This document shows, piece after piece, positions 12,101-19,102 of a DNA stretch of 64,000 nt. A model generated the notes under the pieces. That model was not told the DNA's origin, made no database searches, and was given only the letters and a program-made list of their open reading frames with translations. The position numbers and the translations under genes are program-made. Numbering within the stretch: the first letter of the stretch is position 1; the number at the start of each line of letters is the position of its first letter. Source of the DNA: Candidatus Dojkabacteria bacterium S2_J21. GTDB taxonomy: Bacteria; Patescibacteria; Dojkabacteria; SC72. The stretch is taken from contig JAEHHF010000001.1 in NCBI GenBank assembly GCA_019248085.1, forward strand, positions 6,041 to 70,040. The letters are read 5' to 3'.

Positions 12101-15100
12101 ATCTTTGGGAAATAATGGAGCCAGTGGTGCTACCGGTGGAACGGGTGGAGATGCTTCAAGTGGTACTGGAAATCATATTGGTGGAACTGGAGGCGTCGGA
12201 GGAATAGGTGGTCCAGGTGGTGCAAGTTACGCTGGGGGATTTGTCGGTAATAATGTTAATACTACAAATACTATTATTGGAAGTTATTCAACCGGAGTTA
12301 CGGTTACCGGTACTAGTGGAAATAGTGGGAATGGAGGAAAAGGTGGCGATGGAGGCGCAGCTGGTAGCGTGGGAGCTGGAGGTGCTGGTCAAACAGGTGG
12401 TATATCTACTGCTGTCGGAGGAGCTTTAAATATTGGAGGGTTTATTGGTTATAATGACGGAACAATTCTTTCTTCATATTCTACAAATAATGTCATTGGA
12501 GTGGCTGGTAACGGAGGAGCAGGAGGAGCTGGTGGAAATGGAGCAACAGGTTTTACAAGCACAACAGGAGCTGGAGCGAATGGAGGAATAGGTGGAGCAG
12601 CTGTTGCTGGTGGAGCAGCGGGTATTGCTAGTGGTGGTGGATTTGTTGGTTATAATGGGACAGGAAAAACAATCAGAGATTCATATTCAACAGGAACCCT
12701 TACTATTACTGGTGGTACTGGTGGTGCTGGCGGGAAAGGTGGCAATGGAGGAAAGGGTGGTGGAGGTGCTTCATCAGGTACTGGCGGAACCGGAGGACAA
12801 GCTGGAGCAAGAACTGCCGGTGTCGCTGGAAGTACTATTTATGCAGGTGGGTTTGTCGGTTACAATATTGGTAATATTCAAAATGACTATTCATTAGGAG
12901 TTGTGACTGTATATGGTGGAAATGGAGGAGCAGGAGGAGCTGGTGGTACTGGTGGTGATGGAGGTGATGGAGGTGTAACCGGTATCGGAGGAGCAGGAGG
13001 AGCGGAAGGAGCAACTCAACCTGCGGGTGCTGGAAGTACTTTGTATGCTGGTGGACTTGTTGGATATAACTATACTGCCGGTTTAGTACAATTCTCATGG
13101 TCAGCAGGCAATGTTAATGTCACTGGTGGTAATGGTGGAACAGCGGGTTTTGCTGGCGCCGGTGGTAGTGGTGGGCTTGGAGGAACTGGTAAAGCAGGTG
13201 GTAATGGTGGCACAGCTATTGCTGGTGGCGCCGGAGGTGCCGGAGGTATAAATTATGCTGGAGGTCTTGTCGGAGCTAATATCTCAACCGGCAGTATTAA
13301 AACAAGTTATTCTTCTGGTAATGTAAATATAACAAGTGGCGGTAATGGTGTTGATGGTGCAAAAGGAGGGACGGGTGGTAATGGCGGTCAAGGAGGATCT
13401 AATGCTGGTGGGAACGGTGGTACGGGAATGCCAGGACTTACTGGAGGAGCAGGAGGAGCTGGTGGAAATGTTTATGGAGGAGGATTAGTTGGACAAAATA
13501 CTGGAATGATTACTAATGTTTATGGACAAGGGAGTGTTATTACTGCGACTGCTGGTACCGCGGGCAATGGGGGAAAAGGTGGTGATGGTGGTAATGGTGG
13601 GCTTGCCGGCGGTGGAACTGTTGGAACTAATGGTGATGGTGGGGCGTCTGGAAATGGAGGCAATGGCGGTAGTGCTTATGTCGGCGGACTCTATGGTCAT
13701 CAAAACGGAGCTACAGGAATTACTTCAAATGCTTATTCAATAGCCACACCAAGCGGAACCAAAACTGATCCCGGTGTTACTGGTGCGCGTGGCGATCCGG
13801 GTACTACTGTCGGTGGAGGTGGATCTCTTGGTGGTTTGGGTAGTTCTGGTTCTGCCTCTCTTCAATATGTCGGAGGTTTTACTGGTTATGCTGAATTAGG
13901 CAGCTATAGTTCAAGCTATTGGAATACCGATAACTATGCGGGAAGCTCTACTGGTAGTGGATCAAGTACTGGTATAACTGGAAAGAATACCGTTGAAATG
14001 AAACAGCAGGCGACTTTTTCTAATTGGGATTTTACTTCAATTTGGGGAATTACAGAGTCTTCCACTTATCCAGATTTTCAATATCAAGATGTTCCAGGTA
14101 AGCCAATTAATGTTGTGGCTGTAACAGGTAATGGTCAGGCAACAATTACTTTTAGTGTTCCACTTTATATTGGAGGTTCTCCAATCACTGGATACACAGT
14201 CTCTTCTTCAGGTGGTGGAATAGATATAAATGCTGGTTCAACAAGTCTCTCCCATATTGTCACTGGTCTTACTAATGGCATTGAATATACTTTTACAGTT
14301 ACAGCAACCAATGAAAACGGAACCGGTTCTGCTTCAGATCAGAGTAATGCAATAACGCCTTCCACTGTTCCAAATCAACCAACTGGAATCACAGGAACGT
14401 CGAACGCCAATGGTCAAAGCTATGTTGAGTGGATAGCTCCAGCTGTTGATGGTGGAGCAACAATCATAGACTATCAAGTTTCTATTTTTGCGAGTGATGG
14501 AGTATCTCCCGCAGAAGGAGTAACTGGAAATTTAATTAGATTTGTTGGTTCAGCGACAACTCATTTCATATTTACAGGTTTAACTAATGGAGTGGGCTAT
14601 ACATTTAAAGTTAAGGCTGTTAACGTATCTGGTGCCGGATCAAACTCAACAGCTTCAAGTGTAGTTACACCATCAATAGTCCCTGGTGCACCAACTTCTG
14701 TTGCTGGAGCATCAAATGAGAATACTCAGATCACAGTTACATGGACAGCACCTGCCTCAAACGGAGGGTCAGTAATTACTGATTACGAAGTCACTGTCTA
14801 CAATTCAACTGGTGGAGATCCAGTAGGAGTAACAGGTGACTGGACAAGAAGTGTAAGCTCTGCAGGGACATCTTTCGTCTTCGCAGGTTTAACAAATGGG
14901 ACAGCATATACTTTCAAAGTAAGAGCAATTAATGCTTCTGGTACAGGATCATATTCAACATCTTCAACAGCAGATATACCATCAACTGTTCCAGGTGCAC
15001 CAACTTCTGTTGCTGGAACATCAAATGAAAACACTCAAATCACAGTTACCTGGACAGCTCCTGCTTCAAACGGAGGTTCAGATATAACTGATTACGAAGT

Positions 15101-18100
15101 AAATGTCTACAATTCTACGGGTGGAGATCCAGTTGGAGTTACAGGTGATTGGACAAGAAGTGTAGGGTCATCTGGAACAACACTTGTCTTTACTGGCCTT
15201 ACTAATGGAACCGCATATACCTTCAAAGTAAGAGCAATAAATGCTTCTGGTACAGGATCATATTCAACAGCATCTGAAGCTGATACTCCATCGACAGTTG
15301 CTGGTACTCCAACTTCTGTTGCCGGGACATCAAATGAAAATGGTCAAATCACAGTTACATGGACAGCTCCTTCTTCGAATGGAGGTTCAACCATTACTGA
15401 TTATGAAGTAACTGTTTATGCATCAGATGGTATAACTGATCCGGTTGGTGTGACTGGATTGCGCACCAGAAGTGTTGGTTCAGATGATACTGAGCTAATA
15501 TTCACTGGTCTCACTAATGGTACTCCTTACACCTTCAAAGTCAGAGCAATAAATGCTTCTGGTACAGGATCATATTCAACAGCATCTGAAGCTGATACAC
15601 CATCAACAGTTGCTGGTACTCCAACTTCTGTTGCCGGGACATCAAATGAAAATGGTCAAATCACAGTTACATGGACAGCTCCTTCTTCAAATGGTGGTTC
15701 AGCCATTATTGATTACGAAGTAACAGTTTACAATTCAGCAGGTGGAGACCCTGTTGGAGTAACAGGTGACTGGACTAGATCCGTTGGTTCATCAGGAACC
15801 ACATTCGTCTTCACAGGTTTAACAAATGGAACAGCATATACTTTCAAAGTAAGAGCAATCAATGGATCTGGTACCGGCTCGTACTCAATCGCATCTGAAG
15901 CTGATACACCATCAACTGTTCCTGGTGCACCAACGATTACTTCGGTAACAGCTGGCAATGGACAGGCGACTATATACTTTAACGCTCCAGCCTCAAACGG
16001 AGGGAGTACAATCTTAGACTACACGGTCACATCTGCTCCTGGAGGGCTCTTTGCTTCAGGCAATGGTTCGTCTCTAACTGTTACTGGTTTAAGTAATGGA
16101 ACAAATTATACTTTCACTATTGTTGCCAGGAATGCAAATGGCTCAAGCGTTGTTTCTTCGCCAAGTGATCCAGTTACCCCATCGACTGTTCCCGGTGCCC
16201 CAACATCAGTTGCCGGAACTTCAAATGAAAATGGAAAGAGTACGGTCACATGGACAGCACCTGCTGACAACGGTGGAGCTACTATCACAAACTATGAAGT
16301 TACAGTCTACAACTCTGCAGGTGGAGATCCAGAAGGAGTCACAGGTGACTGGACTAGATCAGTCGGTTCATCAGGAACAACCTTTATCTTCACGGGTCTT
16401 ACCAATGGAACGGAATATACATTTAAAGTTAGAGCGATTAATGCTGTGGGCACAGGTAGCTATTCAACATCTTCAACAGCAGACACACCATCAACACTTC
16501 CAGGTGCTCCAATAATTACATTGGTTACAGCAGGCAATGGACAAGCGACAATATACTTTACTCCGCCTATGAATGATGGTGGGTTCCCAATTACAAGCTA
16601 TACCGTCACCGCAAGTAGTGGAGGGCATTTCGCCACTGGGGCTTCCTCACCACTAGTTGTAACAGGACTTACAAATGGGGTTCCATACTATTTTGTTATT
16701 AAAGCAAACAATGTTATGGGGGCAAGCATTAATTCGGAACCAACCAACATAGTGACTCCAATGACTGTCCCAGGTGTTCCAACATCAGTAGCAGGAACCT
16801 CAAATGAAAACACTCAAAGCACAGTCACTTGGACAGCTCCTGCTGAGAATGGTGGAGCTATTATCACTAACTACGAAGTGACAGTATACGACTCTGTGGG
16901 TGGAGACCCAGTAGGAGTAACAGGTGACTGGACCAGATCAGTTGGTTCAGTAGGAACAACATTTATCTTCACAGGTCTTACCAATGGAACGGAATATACA
17001 TTTAAAGTTGCGGCAATTAATATCGTTGGAACAGGATCAAACTTAAATGCTTCAGATGTAATAATTCCAGCCACCACCCCAGGAGTTCCAACAATCACAT
17101 CAGTTGTAGCCGGCAATGGACAGGCGACTATATACTTTAATGCTCCAGCTTCAGATGGTGGTTCAGAAATTTGGAATTACACTGTTACTTCAAGCCCGGG
17201 AGAATTTATAGGGAGTGGAAGCTCTTCTCCAATTATAGTAAGTGGTCTTACAAATGGGACAGAATATACATTTACAATTACTGCAACAAATGGTGTTGGA
17301 GAAGGTCAAAGTTCTTCCGGTGGTCCTGGCAATGGAACTGGGGTAACTCCTTCGACAGTACCTTCTGATGTGGTTATAACGAATGTTGTCTCGGGGGATC
17401 AGCAAGTAACTATTTATTTCACAGCGGTTGATGGGGGATCGCCTATCACCCAATTTAATATCTCAATAAATGGGGCAGACCCAATAATTTCCCTGGATAC
17501 TGTTTCGCCCATTACAATTACAGGTTTAGTTAATGGTACTGAATACACTTTCGTGATGACGGCAACGAATATAAATGGTACGAGTTCGGCATCAATTGCA
17601 AGCGACCCTGTGACACCGGATGAGCCGATTGATACTCCAGATTCACCGACAGATCTGGCAGGAGTAGTTCATGATGGCTATGTTCGTCTCACTTGGATTG
17701 CACCATCTAACAATGGAGGTTCGGCAATTATTGATTATATTGTTGAGTATAAGCTCTCAAGTAGTGGAATCTGGTCTCTGTTTTCTGATGAAATAGGGAT
17801 AGAGACTGCAACGAATGTAACTCCATTATCGAATAATAATTCGTACGATTTCCGTGTTAAAGCGGTCAATGCGATGGGTTACGGAGAATCTTCTGCAAGC
17901 ATAACCAAAACACCTGCCCCTCCTGCTCATGTGTCAGTTGATAGCTTCCCATACAGAATTGTCCCGAATATTAGCACAGTAATACACATAAAAAATGAAG
18001 GTTCAAGTGCATATGAATATCATTACACTTACTGTGTCACCGATTCTGAGAATAATTTGTGTGGCGGAGGGGATGATGTATCGAGTGGATCAGGTTCAAC

Positions 18101-18473
18101 CTTAGTCTCGGTTTTACCAGGAGCAGATTATTTTGGAACAATTACTTCTTATGTACCAAATCCTGGGAATTACTATTTTCATCTAAGAGTTGAATATGGT
18201 TCAGAAACCTCACCCGCGTATCAATCTTTTACAGCTGTTGAGGATACTCCGGATATTCCACCAGATCCAGAAGTCTGCGGAGTTGGTGCCGACTTTAATA
18301 ACGATTGTATAGTAAATACAGTTGATTTTTCGATTATGCTTTATCACTGGAAAACCAAACCACCGTTTAAAAATCCGACCGTTGACATCAATAGAGACGG
18401 GCAAGTTAATTCGATAGACTTCTCGATACTGCTTTATCATTGGGGTAAGCCACCGAAAGAATATATTTATTAA
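3177..18473 (+). CDS. Giant secreted surface protein: GLUG/Gly-rich repeats, FN3 array, C-terminal dockerin
   Basis: The protein is 5,098 residues. A hydrophobic N-terminal signal/anchor (residues 9-30) is followed by an extracellular region with the WVGGTGNWSDPNKW module (about 187-200). An array of about 50 GLUG-type units follows (about 380-3580); each has a GGLVGYN...I...SYSTG core joined by a GGAGG-rich linker. About 13 fibronectin type III domains span about 3640-4910. A beta domain leads into a type I dockerin (about 5034-5098) with two intact Ca-binding loops, DFNNDCIVNTVD and DINRDGQVNSID. Known roles of these modules are adhesion and spacing (FN3), and high-affinity docking (dockerin). 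Two cohesin-like anchored proteins follow within 9 nt, so this fibre is probably held at the surface by them. No catalytic domain is visible. The frame stays open for 15.3 kb, arguing against decay. Confidence 0.93.
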   Translation: MYLNCSNLYKALFFSIFVIIVFVFSSFIFASKSAISNTIETNLPASNLSLSQASSIEGAEIVASKGMIPISKAVRLDENKNIVEDIFAVVGERDGNYVRLSNNQYVRVTFESILDSTRDITIFGRPTNTDSASIIEAYTIDGIKVGTFASIDHDGKYTLVLSKLTSPTDTFYLKITGNVDIDYITDPNAYWVGGTGNWSDPNKWASSSNGAPGSFGGVPDATTAVFFDASSGNSSTILTIDTAATAGSITISGYIGTIVQDANLTITNSGGQSGNYSQTSATTFTAPNPAVNTFSATGSFSVTSGTFKRYAGMGITTSPYIIYDIYGLQGVRTGTQLINSYKLDDDIDASVTSGWNSGSGFIPIGINTAPFAGDFDGDNHTISNLFINSTAFNYVGLFGYSSGQIKNVILTGESITAIGTAPTNGTNGSDGANLPAGGAGLQGNAGATTGTTLYIGGLVGYSVGTISNSSVAGTVVGTGGTGGSSGWSGNGGNSSGAGVTGGAGAAARAGAAGGPIYAGGLVGYSAGDIITSNSSVTISGIGGTGGNSGNAGNGGSSLTGIGGAGGASAAGGAGGVSYTGGLVGWANSGNITTSFSTGTVTVTGGMGGNAGAAGNGGAGGTTSGNVIGGIGGAGAAGGAAGAVYGGGLIGYNNAIIQTNSYSTGDVIASGGTPGTASYGGYGGASGTTSTATGAIGGNGAAGGAGGYAYVGGLVGNNTNIISDSGATGNVTATATDGGVGQVGGSGGSASSSSAGIGGTGGIGATGATGGYVYSGGLAGLNYGTITTSYSETGTVNITAGAGGVGASGGSGGLKGTAGTSGAGGASGNGGIGGYSYAGGLVGYNYNIIQLNSYSKNTVTTVAGAGGAGGAGVGGMAGLGGIAGGTGGAAGVLYFGGLTSYNAGIIFSSYYETGTLSGIAGAGGAGNNGGQGGSNGAGGIGGVGIVGGIVYAGGVVGYNVGVITSSSASTTLTATAGKGGAGGSGNNGGAGTTTGLNGGAAAVGGAGGIAYVGGLVGWSNIGNITSSYSEGTLIGKAGQGGLGGSGGAGGVGASGYAGGAGGAAAAGGAGGNIFGGGFAGYINAGIITSSYSTVTTGVTAGAGNDAGTASDGAVSTANYSGGAGGAGAAGGAGGTAYGGGFAGQNNTLIQTNSYSTGNVSVVAGAPGTSSAGGRGGATRATYNAGSAALGGAGAVGGAGGAVYAGGFIGNNTSVITDSYASGSVTATSTNGTNGSLAGAGGDGSAGGASHTGAAGQASGNGGIGGAVYAGGFIGYNSGIISNVHNDSDLKVVTATGGNSGDGGAGVAGSAGGNTAVAGSGGTAGAGSTAGVAYVGGLVGYNLGTGVIQSDSSAKISVTVTAGNGGTGGTGGAGGSRAAGGNGGLGTVGAIVTVGGLVGYNVGTISDSYSTGNVTAVSGDGGSDGAGGNGGSGSTAGAGGAGGGAAAPVALGGAAYAGGLVGYNVTNGIIQDASYSTGNASATAGNGGDGANGANGGTASGSSQAGAPGIAGKIGSVGGTAYAGGLVGYNTMVIRNDCYSTGNAVAVAGAGGDGGSGGIGGGSGASTVGGAGGAAGNGGAGGAAYAGGIIGYAANEATIVIQTTTGTVSSTAGNGGNGGAGGAGGAGGSSQAGGAGGAGGVGGAGGAVVAGGITAYNSGRFTDINYTITSITAIAGMAGTGGDGAMGGASGTGAGSGVTAAIGGNGGNGGAGGALYLGGLVGNNTGGNLIGCSVSGPFDSFIATGRNGGAAGTGGAGGSATAGTGAHNGGVGGTGGTGGAGGAMNIGGLFGYGDGRILNPYTVSGTITVTGTSGGAGAMGGAGGNNGPTGRNGNGGAGGIGGAGGAIAVGGLAGYVNVAGTLFDTVYSEINVSITAGTGGAGGAGVDALVGANGGAAGAGGAGGSAYAGGLIGYLYGAGGNVLNSYATGNVTLVAGNGGQAGISGVGGAGSSSMTGGTGGAGAAGGAGSAAYAGGLIGTATADTFISTTYSTGTVTVTAGSGGNASAGSIGGAGNAAAGGVGGAAASGGAGGVAYAGGLLGSVTSGLIRDSYATGNITATSGNGGNSAGGGSGGAGGSSSLGGAGTAGVAGTVGAIVYAGGLVGYNNGEVSNSNYTTGEIVAISGNGGMGGSGGTTGASGSNATGTATIGGAGFVGGAGGIVYVGGLIGYNNTATAPVTNSYAKTDITTTSGNGGSGAVGGGGGNASGGAANHIGGAGGIGGAGGAGGASYVGGFVGYNALGILTTDYAKDGSTNVACGNGGASAQGGNGGAGGSNANAGLPGTGGAGGAGGTVYSGGFAGYNTGTIQSNSYSQINLVTSAGLGNDGANGINGLAGADGSKGGAGGAAGNSYRGGFVAYNSGTISNSYANNFSMTGNDKQGGIGGYGGDGGTGVASAGGAGGAGGVGGTSGDGYIAGLVGYNTGIISACFSENIIISSGEKMGGKGGDGGKGGDGLADSGRIGGVGGAGGNGGAGGTRAGGGLVGYNTGIIQSNSRSTVSRIVVAGNGGDGGKGGAGGATGSGAMTIIAAAGGIGGAGGAGGVAYGGGLVGYMTGTSQIVEILNSNASGAISATGGDGGIGGRGGNGGDGSLATSGNFQGSVGATGGAGGVGGVAAAGGLVGSSSFTTGVVNYNTSSATGSVSAVGGNAGVSGVSGDGGASRTTRTGGAGGPGVVGAVGGAAYAGGLVGYNLVTTGTSNFKDSFATGIVSSVGGNGAAGGVGGVGANESTFASSIGGAGGAGGLSGIGGQANAGGLVGYSSVTTGGSNYYNTYSTSTTVTSTGGNSGAGSSAGTSGTGGAGATGGSTGAAGASDVGGASYAGGLIGQMIGVIEVDLSYATGNIIAIGGNSGDGVIGVIGGAGGAGAIGGTGGAGGAMGAGGGAYAGGLVGINPGFINNSHAAGSVSSTGGLSGGLTGTAKQGGAGGPSTNFNGVTAGATGGAGGAGGAGGASYAGGLTANNSVTGIILNSYATGSVTSLGNNGASGATGGTGGDASSGTGNHIGGTGGVGGIGGPGGASYAGGFVGNNVNTTNTIIGSYSTGVTVTGTSGNSGNGGKGGDGGAAGSVGAGGAGQTGGISTAVGGALNIGGFIGYNDGTILSSYSTNNVIGVAGNGGAGGAGGNGATGFTSTTGAGANGGIGGAAVAGGAAGIASGGGFVGYNGTGKTIRDSYSTGTLTITGGTGGAGGKGGNGGKGGGGASSGTGGTGGQAGARTAGVAGSTIYAGGFVGYNIGNIQNDYSLGVVTVYGGNGGAGGAGGTGGDGGDGGVTGIGGAGGAEGATQPAGAGSTLYAGGLVGYNYTAGLVQFSWSAGNVNVTGGNGGTAGFAGAGGSGGLGGTGKAGGNGGTAIAGGAGGAGGINYAGGLVGANISTGSIKTSYSSGNVNITSGGNGVDGAKGGTGGNGGQGGSNAGGNGGTGMPGLTGGAGGAGGNVYGGGLVGQNTGMITNVYGQGSVITATAGTAGNGGKGGDGGNGGLAGGGTVGTNGDGGASGNGGNGGSAYVGGLYGHQNGATGITSNAYSIATPSGTKTDPGVTGARGDPGTTVGGGGSLGGLGSSGSASLQYVGGFTGYAELGSYSSSYWNTDNYAGSSTGSGSSTGITGKNTVEMKQQATFSNWDFTSIWGITESSTYPDFQYQDVPGKPINVVAVTGNGQATITFSVPLYIGGSPITGYTVSSSGGGIDINAGSTSLSHIVTGLTNGIEYTFTVTATNENGTGSASDQSNAITPSTVPNQPTGITGTSNANGQSYVEWIAPAVDGGATIIDYQVSIFASDGVSPAEGVTGNLIRFVGSATTHFIFTGLTNGVGYTFKVKAVNVSGAGSNSTASSVVTPSIVPGAPTSVAGASNENTQITVTWTAPASNGGSVITDYEVTVYNSTGGDPVGVTGDWTRSVSSAGTSFVFAGLTNGTAYTFKVRAINASGTGSYSTSSTADIPSTVPGAPTSVAGTSNENTQITVTWTAPASNGGSDITDYEVNVYNSTGGDPVGVTGDWTRSVGSSGTTLVFTGLTNGTAYTFKVRAINASGTGSYSTASEADTPSTVAGTPTSVAGTSNENGQITVTWTAPSSNGGSTITDYEVTVYASDGITDPVGVTGLRTRSVGSDDTELIFTGLTNGTPYTFKVRAINASGTGSYSTASEADTPSTVAGTPTSVAGTSNENGQITVTWTAPSSNGGSAIIDYEVTVYNSAGGDPVGVTGDWTRSVGSSGTTFVFTGLTNGTAYTFKVRAINGSGTGSYSIASEADTPSTVPGAPTITSVTAGNGQATIYFNAPASNGGSTILDYTVTSAPGGLFASGNGSSLTVTGLSNGTNYTFTIVARNANGSSVVSSPSDPVTPSTVPGAPTSVAGTSNENGKSTVTWTAPADNGGATITNYEVTVYNSAGGDPEGVTGDWTRSVGSSGTTFIFTGLTNGTEYTFKVRAINAVGTGSYSTSSTADTPSTLPGAPIITLVTAGNGQATIYFTPPMNDGGFPITSYTVTASSGGHFATGASSPLVVTGLTNGVPYYFVIKANNVMGASINSEPTNIVTPMTVPGVPTSVAGTSNENTQSTVTWTAPAENGGAIITNYEVTVYDSVGGDPVGVTGDWTRSVGSVGTTFIFTGLTNGTEYTFKVAAINIVGTGSNLNASDVIIPATTPGVPTITSVVAGNGQATIYFNAPASDGGSEIWNYTVTSSPGEFIGSGSSSPIIVSGLTNGTEYTFTITATNGVGEGQSSSGGPGNGTGVTPSTVPSDVVITNVVSGDQQVTIYFTAVDGGSPITQFNISINGADPIISLDTVSPITITGLVNGTEYTFVMTATNINGTSSASIASDPVTPDEPIDTPDSPTDLAGVVHDGYVRLTWIAPSNNGGSAIIDYIVEYKLSSSGIWSLFSDEIGIETATNVTPLSNNNSYDFRVKAVNAMGYGESSASITKTPAPPAHVSVDSFPYRIVPNISTVIHIKNEGSSAYEYHYTYCVTDSENNLCGGGDDVSSGSGSTLVSVLPGADYFGTITSYVPNPGNYYFHLRVEYGSETSPAYQSFTAVEDTPDIPPDPEVCGVGADFNNDCIVNTVDFSIMLYHWKTKPPFKNPTVDINRDGQVNSIDFSILLYHWGKPPKEYIY
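4540..13915 (+). repeat. About 49 tandem GLUG + Gly/Ala-rich units, period about 195 nt (65 aa)
   Basis: Each unit carries a YxGGLVGYNxGxI-type core, a short Ser/Thr strand and a 25-40 residue linker of GGxGGAGG triplets. I counted 49 cores, plus a first GLUG-like core at about 4360. The coding strand is dominated by GGT, GGA and GCT codons. Units are diverged in DNA, not identical copies, so the array is old or under selection for variety. Confidence 0.85.
14094..17920 (+). repeat. Array of about 13 fibronectin type III repeats, some nearly identical in DNA
   Basis: Repeats start at PGKPINVV, NQPTGITG, GAPTSVAG, GTPTSVAG and so on. There are two subtypes: an ASNENxQxTVTW type of about 100 residues and a TAGNGQATIYF type of about 88. 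The copies starting near 15300 and 15612 are offset by about 312 nt and share runs of around 80 identical bases, showing recent tandem duplication. Confidence 0.85.
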
Positions 18474-18481
18474 TTATAATT

Positions 18482-19102
18482 ATGAGTAAATTTATATTAA
18501 AATTGTTAGTTGTCTTCGCCGGATTTATATTTCTAATCTTGGCGCCACAAGACATCTTCGCTGCAGAGTTAACATTTACACAAATTCCAAATACTGGAGG
18601 TGGAGACAATACCGCCCTCATTGAAGTTCGAATTGATCCTCAATCAAAAAACTTGAATGTCGTTGAGGGTGAGATAAAATTTGCTGGTTCCGGTTTAGAG
18701 GAGCTTTCCGTTCAGGTTGAAAACGGCAAATCCATCCTCCCAATTTGGACTTTACCTCCGGAGTATAACAAAGAGCAGAGGTCAATCCGTTTTACTGGTG
18801 GCGTGCCTTATGGTTTCTACACAGAGGGACTACTTTTCCAATTACAAATTAGTAATATTACAACCGATGACCTGGAAGTTAGCTTTACTGATGGTATCGC
18901 ATACGAAAATGACGGGAAAGGAACTATGGAAGCTATAAGTTCAACTCCGTTGAAAATTAGTATTAGCCAAGAGAGTGGGGATGAGAAAAGTTCTATAGGG
19001 CGTAGCTTAGAAGGATATCCCTATGCTAAAATAATCTTGTTATCTGTAATAATCGTGGCAATTATTGTGTTCTATGTATATCAAAAAAATAAAAAAAAAT
19101 AG
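18482..19102 (+). CDS. Membrane-anchored cohesin-like domain protein
   Basis: The 206-residue protein has a signal peptide (residues 1-27, ending IFAAE), a single beta-rich extracellular domain (about 28-160) and a C-terminal membrane helix (about 180-198) with a Lys-rich cytosolic tail. The domain shows cohesin-like features: a VEGEIKFAG strand pair, IWTLPP, the turn IRFTGGVPYGF and LLFQLQISN. Cohesins bind dockerins. The gene lies 8 nt after the dockerin-bearing giant gene and overlaps the second cohesin gene, so the three are probably one operon. No SD site is seen; a TATAAT at 18475-18480 is too close for this ATG. The cohesin assignment is from pattern and context. Confidence 0.8.
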   Translation: MSKFILKLLVVFAGFIFLILAPQDIFAAELTFTQIPNTGGGDNTALIEVRIDPQSKNLNVVEGEIKFAGSGLEELSVQVENGKSILPIWTLPPEYNKEQRSIRFTGGVPYGFYTEGLLFQLQISNITTDDLEVSFTDGIAYENDGKGTMEAISSTPLKISISQESGDEKSSIGRSLEGYPYAKIILLSVIIVAIIVFYVYQKNKKK

